From: Isoetes engelmannii
Taxonomy: Eukaryota > Streptophyta > Lycopodiopsida > Isoetales > Isoetaceae
Direction of reading: 5' to 3'
DNA length: 20,257 nt
NCBI GenBank assembly: GCA_011763485.2
Contig: JAANSK020286158.1
Location: 1 to 20,257, forward strand
A program made the position numbers and the translations under genes. Below are positions 16,855-20,257 of this stretch, piece after piece (position 1 is the first letter of the stretch; every line of letters starts with the position of its first letter). The notes below the pieces were generated by a model, which saw only the letters and a list, made by a program, of their open reading frames with translations, searched no databases and was not told the origin of the DNA.

Positions 16855-17249
16855 ATGTGTCAGCATGCTAGACCAACTTGGTTGTGGCTTCAAGGTCTAT
16901 TTAATTGCAATTTAGACAGCCAGCAGGCCTTATTGGCAGTGTACCCAAGTTCTTGGGACAGTCTGGCAAAGAGGGCGTTTCATCGGCTTCAGCATGGATC
17001 ATTTAGTCAATTTGGAAAAGAAGAAATCTCTTCATCTTCAAGGGCATTAGAATCCCTGCTGCTCAAGTGCTTGTTGAAGCTAAGCAACACATTGTCAAAG
17101 CCTATATATCTTCGTCAGTTAAGGACGAAGTGAAGAATCATATTTGGGTCCACTATCTTCAGTTAAGGACGAAGTGCAAAATTGTATTTGGATGCTCTGG
17201 TGGACAATTTCTCCACTGGGTTTTCAGTCCCCCATCTATGTTTTTTTAA
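16855..17249 (+). pseudogene. Third LINE C-terminal fragment, related to those at 1-205 and 506-919
   Basis: The first frame reads PTWLWLQGLF, SQQALLAVYPSSW and LAKRAFHRLQHG. At about 17000 it must shift by one frame to continue as IWKRRNLFIFKGIRIPAAQ and VLVEAKQHIVKAYISS, ending at a stop at 17247-17249 (FLHWVFSPPSMFF). The aligned positions match the other two fragments (QQ-LLA-YPS-W, IWKRR-L-IFKG). It starts immediately after the TATTC tail of the larger LINE, so either the larger LINE inserted into it or this copy is itself 5'-truncated at that point. No A-rich tail is seen. Confidence 0.65.
17110..17203. repeat. 44-bp tandem duplication inside the LINE fragment, with small hairpin
   Basis: cagttaaggacgaagtg occurs at 17116 and again at 17160, giving a 44-bp period. 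The first copy also sits in a hairpin, cttcgtc-agttaag-gacgaag (17110-17130). The 44-bp period is not a multiple of three, so one copy is out of frame with the other, yet the open frame passes through both. Confidence 0.7.
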
Positions 17250-17262
17250 TTTTCTGATTGAG

Positions 17263-17403
17263 CATAATATCCAAGGATTTCTTGGTTGATACACCTACAT
17301 TATGGGCTATGTTTCTGAATTATGGTGCTGAACATTATGGGAAACGGTCAGAATCATAGCCCATAATGTAGGTGTATCAACCAAGAAATCCTTGGATATT
17401 ATG
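17263..17403. repeat. Perfect 49-bp inverted repeat (long hairpin)
   Basis: Positions 17263-17311 (starting cataatatccaaggatttct) are the exact reverse complement of 17355-17403. After one mismatch the pairing extends by ttctga (17313-17318) / tcagaa (17348-17353), leaving a loop of about 29 nt. A transcript from either strand would form a near-perfect hairpin of about 141 nt. Such structures are seen in young miRNA or siRNA loci and in foldback elements. Nothing identifies a parent gene or a terminal target duplication. Perfect identity implies a recent origin, or possibly an assembly or chimera artefact. Confidence 0.9.
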
Positions 17404-17880
17404 TAGGTGTACCAAATGTTTAACATACTGCAAGATTCCAAAAAAAGAAGAAGAGCTAAAAATGTGAGAATAACAAACACATGTCATAAGCATTGTTGTT
17501 GACTCCATGGATGGTGCTCTATGCTAATAAGTTATAAACAATTTGGCAGTATAAACTTGAACTCACACTGCTTAGTTGGATCTTTGATTCATGACTTATC
17601 TCACCACTCCATTCAATTTGAAAGGAACACCATGACTTAGGTTAAATGGGCCATTTGTGCATTTAATTTAAGCATAAGTTTTTAATTGATGCCATAGTAA
17701 AGAAGGCTTTATTGTCTATAACAGACAAATATAACTTACTGGATCAACAGTTAGTCAAACTAGGTACAACAATAACGGTGGTGGAATCTTTAGATAGAGT
17801 TGCAGCTTGCTAGGTTGCTACATAAATAGACATTTTACCAAGTTAGTAAAAGAGAAGGCATTAAACAAAGGTGAACCTGA
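17404..17880. other. Spacer, no supported gene
   Basis: AT-rich sequence with no recognisable coding or repeat structure. A short copy of ggtgtacc/atgtaggtgt next to the hairpin arm is probably part of the same duplication event. Confidence 0.4.
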
Positions 17881-18195
17881 CTACTCTAAAGACCTTAGCT
17901 TTATTGCACAAATTATGGCATTACCAACAAGGTAAGAATCACAAAATATATAAGGAATTTTAAGAACAACTAGTCTTTTCAGTCTTTTCCCCTCATCATT
18001 ACCAACCGAGCAGGACTGCAGTGAGTTGAATTTCCAACACAACAAACCAACGCTACTATTTCTTATGTACTGCAAGAGAATACTTCCACCAACCTAGACT
18101 TATAGTCTCGCCATCCGATGTCACATACAACTACCTGATCAGAATTATCACTACCCCTAGGATCAAAATTATTGCATGCTTTCTAATGTTAATAT
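17881..18195 (-). other. Weak exon-like segments on the minus strand
   Basis: On the minus strand, KACNNFDPRGSDNSDQ follows an acceptor (attaacattag) and reaches a possible donor CAG|GTAGTT. Further on, a frame beginning YIRNSSVGLLCWKF follows ttctcttgcag. They might be exons of a gene downstream of, or overlapping, the model at 18359-18915, but no consistent phase chain could be built. Confidence 0.2.
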
Positions 18196-18358
18196 AAGTT
18201 GAGATGGCAAGAACTAGATATGTTACTTGAGACTGGGTAACAGATCCCACGACCTTTTTCTCACATAAGGAACAGATCTTGGAATCAATGCGTTCTTAAT
18301 TCCTAAAAGGAGATATCATGGGAAATGCAAGGAATGAACTGGAGCACTCTAGATATTA

Positions 18359-18915
18359 TCACTCCACAGATGCCATATTATGATTGCAAACATATTCCAG
18401 TTTGGATATATCTGCATGAGAAATAGATTCAGACATAACAATCATTGCTTGGCCTAGTTTCAAATGGCATGTCCTCTGGATCTTAATATACCTTTCAGTC
18501 ATATAAAAAAAACGCAATACTACAAACTTAATAATCATCTTACCTAGAGTATTTTGCCTCCAATGGTCTTTCAAAGAAGTGAAGGAAGCTAGTTTGCAAA
18601 TGTGGACTACAAAGCCATGGGGTGGGCCAATACCTATTTCATACGGATAATATTAAAAGAGATGAAAGTTGTAGACTAAGAGCAGAACAATTTATTTGAA
18701 TACCTGATTTCGAGAACTTCATAATTGGGAAGCAATTCAGCTAGGAGTGAAAGTTGAGGATGTGGTAAAAGAATATGGCAAGAAGCAGGATTGAGAGAAC
18801 TGTATTTTCCTTGTGAAATGAAAACATAAACAATTCTGTTCAACAAACTAAGGAACGTTGCCAGCAAATATGCATCTATTAATTTAATTAAATTGTTCCA
18901 AGCATATGATATCAT
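18359..18915 (-). CDS. Candidate spliced 3' part of a minus-strand gene, unknown function
   Basis: Three blocks join in frame on the minus strand. Exon a ends at 18704. It is open from about 18915, or starts at 18809 after tttcatttcacaag. It encodes SLNPASCHILLPHPQLSLL and AELLPNYEVLEI, ending ATCAG|GTATTC. Exon b (18606-18544) follows ggctttgtag, encodes FLHFFERPLEAKYSR and ends CTAG|GTAAGA. Exon c (18473-18359) encodes TCHLKLGQAMIVMSESISHA and DISKLEYVCNHN and ends at a TGA. The introns are 97 and 70 nt, typical for small plant introns. An alternative acceptor (ctag) 18 nt inside exon b also keeps the frame. The acceptor before exon c (ccagag) is weak. The sequence looks like genuine protein, but I recognise no family. 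The 5' exons were not found, so it may be a partial or captured gene. Confidence 0.35.
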
Positions 18916-18998
18916 CAGAAGCTTGGAATTCTAGGCTTGGGATCAAGTCCAATATAATATAGAGCTAATTTGCCTAATCTATCTTTTATTAAGCAAGA

Positions 18999-19090
18999 TT
19001 CTTGGAGAGATAAAAGTGCACTATTGTTTTTCCATGGAAGTGCACTATTGTTCTTGGAGAGATAAAAGTGCATTATTGTTTTTCCATAGG
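18999..19090. repeat. 52-bp-period tandem duplication
   Basis: ttcttggagagataaaagtg begins at 18999 and 19051. Both copies continue through gca(c/t)tattgtttttccat, and an extra partial aagtgcactattg lies between them. The copies differ at one or two positions. Confidence 0.8.
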
Positions 19091-19322
19091 TCTTTGGAGT
19101 TAGAACTTTGGCAAATGAAGAATTTGTTGCAGATAGAAGTTTTGTACGTTTGGCAAGAAGAGCCAAGCTTTTCTTTTTTGAAAAAGAATGGGGTTAGCAA
19201 CACTGCTTGCATGCCACATTCGAATTACTACTCATGAATAAGCACGTAGCGTGGAAATCCAGCTTTAATAAATCATCAGTTGTTTTATTGGTGAGTTGCT
19301 GACAATTTAAAGTTGTATGCAG
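19091..19322. other. Spacer before the KAB1-like exon
   Basis: I searched this stretch for the preceding KAB1 exon (the segment ending ...ENYK) and found nothing similar on the plus strand. It holds no other recognisable feature. Confidence 0.4.
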
Positions 19323-19487
19323 AATCTTGCAAGCAGGTCGTTGGTTGAGGATGTGTCAGCCAGAGTGGATAACTTGAAACCCATTGCTCATGAATTGGGT
19401 GTTACCATGTCTCAGTTGTCTTTGGCGTGGCCTGTTACGAATCCGAACAATTGCCTGCATCATTACAGGGTAACCAAAGAAGCTCAG
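19323..19487 (+). pseudogene. KAB1: Isolated exon of a KAB1-type potassium channel beta subunit (aldo/keto reductase fold)
   Basis: The 165-bp block lies between gttgtatgcag and CAG|GTAAGC. It encodes NLASRSLVEDV, LKPIAHELGVTMSQLSLAW and NPN, matching the segment NLASRSLV...LKPIA.ELGVT..QL.LAW..NPN of plant voltage-gated K+ channel beta subunits. Those are cytosolic NADPH-binding aldo/keto reductase-fold partners of Shaker-type channels. Near 19450 the family's I-T-G-A-T segment is lost. One extra base and, about 20 bases later, one missing base shift the frame over seven codons (CLHHYRV) before it returns to TKEAQ. No neighbouring KAB1 exons were seen 5' or 3'. The splice signals look intact, so this may be a gene fragment moved or captured by a transposon, or the remnant of a deleted pseudogene. 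Confidence 0.7.
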
Positions 19488-19800
19488 GTAAGCCCTGTAA
19501 AATGTCCTCTTGCATTGTCCGCCTTTCAGTTTTGTTTTACTTCATATTCCACTACTTGGTCAGTCGAATTGAATATACAAAGATGTGTCTAACTGTCTAA
19601 GTTGTTTGTTTTGCACACTCCAAATGCTTATTTCTTCAATAGAACCGTGCAAGGCAAATTTGAACTTAGAAATCAGCCAAACTCATTTCATGAAATTGGG
19701 AAAAAGTAAAGCTCTTCTAGTGGAGGATTGTGATCATGATGCCTGAGCAGGATATATTTTGTTACTGGCGTATTTGAGTTTGACTCCCCAACATATACAT
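19488..19800. other. Spacer between the KAB1-like exon and the 20117 gene promoter
   Basis: An acceptor-like ccgcctttcag occurs near 19530, but the following sequence does not resemble the next KAB1 exon. Nothing else is supported. Confidence 0.35.
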
Positions 19801-19850
19801 TGCACAGGGCGCTGGCCGCCAGCGTTAAATTCTTATATATATATAGCATA
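19801..19850 (+). promoter_or_regulatory. Candidate promoter: GC palindrome followed by TATA box
   Basis: tgcacagggcgctggccgcc is followed by agcgttaaattctt and then tatatatatatagc (TATA core about 19834-19844). cgctgg-ccg-ccagcg makes a small hairpin. The motif recurs at 8340-8370 upstream of another candidate gene. The TATA lies about 100 bp before the upstream ORF at 19941 and 275 bp before the start at 20117, giving a 5' UTR of plausible length. Confidence 0.4.
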
Positions 19851-19940
19851 ATGCAAAAAGTCTTTTGTGTGTTAGGGGTGTAGCTTAGTAAATACATTCG
19901 AACGAGATTGCAAGGGCCATGAAAATTCCGAACTTGAAAA

Positions 19941-20096
19941 ATGGACGGTGATGATGTCGCTTACGTCCGATATTCCCGTCGAGAATCTCCGACGGACGCT
20001 GCTTACGAGCAGGCATATTTCAGTTATGGGTGGCAGCCAGACAGCCTCTGTGGAGCAAAATGCGCCTTCCAAGCTACGGCTTCTTCACCGAAATAA
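19941..20096 (+). promoter_or_regulatory. Upstream ORF of 51 codons in the leader of the 20117 gene
   Basis: ATG at 19941 in a good context (aaaaATGG) opens MDGDDVAYVRYSRRESPTDA and continues to a TAA at 20094-20096, 20 bases before the main ATG. A second ATG at 19948 opens a different frame that would run past the main start. If transcribed from the TATA at 19834, these would probably reduce translation of the main ORF. Whether the peptide is conserved cannot be judged from this window. Confidence 0.35.
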
Positions 20097-20116
20097 TTCT
20101 ACCATAGCAAGGCATC

Positions 20117-20257
20117 ATGGGTTGTGGTGCTTCAAAGGATTCGGCAGCCATGCCCTCGCCTTCAGAAGCTCAAGCCAATAATTCAAAGAAGGTCAAAAAG
20201 AAGAATTTAGGTGAGGATTTAGTTCCCATTTCTGAGCAAATTTCTCTTCAAATTTTA
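20117..20257 (+). CDS. N-terminus of a probably N-myristoylated protein, cut by window edge
   Basis: The first 47 codons run MGCGASKDSAAMPSPSEAQA, then a lysine-rich SKKVKKKN stretch, then LGEDLVPISEQISLQIL, and are still open at the window end. Gly at position 2 with Ser at 6 and Lys at 7 fits the N-myristoyltransferase consensus. Cys3 beside it is a typical palmitoylation site, and the lysine cluster at 24-29 would add membrane affinity. This suggests a membrane-anchored regulatory protein such as a kinase, phosphatase or scaffold. The domain that would identify it lies outside the window. The start has G at +4. An acceptor-free leader and the upstream TATA support this ATG over the two upstream ones. 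Confidence 0.6.
   Translation, partial: MGCGASKDSAAMPSPSEAQANNSKKVKKKNLGEDLVPISEQISLQIL

Noticed and set aside
17263-17403. Reading the 49-bp inverted repeat as a CRISPR or phage attachment structure
   Set aside because: This is plant nuclear DNA with a single inverted pair, with no direct-repeat array and no integrase.

Overview
The window reads as nuclear DNA of a land plant. Its short introns have GTAAG-type donors and pyrimidine-rich acceptors. One exon matches the plant potassium-channel beta-subunit (KAB1) family. It holds several decayed plant-type LINEs, a Helitron-type 3' end and AT-rich spacers with many short tandem duplications. A fern, lycophyte or bryophyte is my guess from the LINE style, but the sequence does not settle it. 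Most of the window is intergenic and transposon-derived. No long intact gene is present, and the gene calls are mostly spliced or partial models made by eye.

Layout. 1-1061: two head-to-head LINE 3' fragments. The second ends in an A-rich tail and sits between 16-bp target-site duplications. 2220-2850: tandem repeats, a cluster of hairpins and a tRNA-like relic on the minus strand. 3240-3850: a candidate minus-strand promoter and leader. 4158-4192: a Helitron-like 3' terminus. 5067-5787: a GC-rich, nested inverted-repeat element. 6188-7231: weak open frames and tandem repeats. 8473-9825: a candidate three-exon plus-strand gene with a 10-codon upstream ORF. 10543-10698: two exon-like blocks on the minus strand. 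11564-12157: an intact 197-codon ORF for a very cysteine-rich protein. 13001-13144: a 72-bp tandem repeat. 13479-16844: a LINE pseudogene with endonuclease, reverse transcriptase and zinc-knuckle remains, ending in a TATTC-repeat tail. 16855-17249: a third LINE tail fragment. 17263-17403: a perfect 49-bp inverted repeat. 18359-18915: a candidate spliced minus-strand gene end. 19323-19487: an isolated KAB1-like exon. 19834-20257: a TATA box, a 51-codon upstream ORF and the first 47 codons of a probably N-myristoylated protein that runs out of the window.

No operon-like or pathway relationship among the genes is visible. The two most unusual items are the Cys-X-Cys protein at 11.6-12.2 kb, which looks like a metallothionein-like metal-binding protein of unfamiliar architecture, and the long perfect hairpin at 17.3 kb, a possible small-RNA precursor. 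All domain calls come from reading motifs, without any database search.
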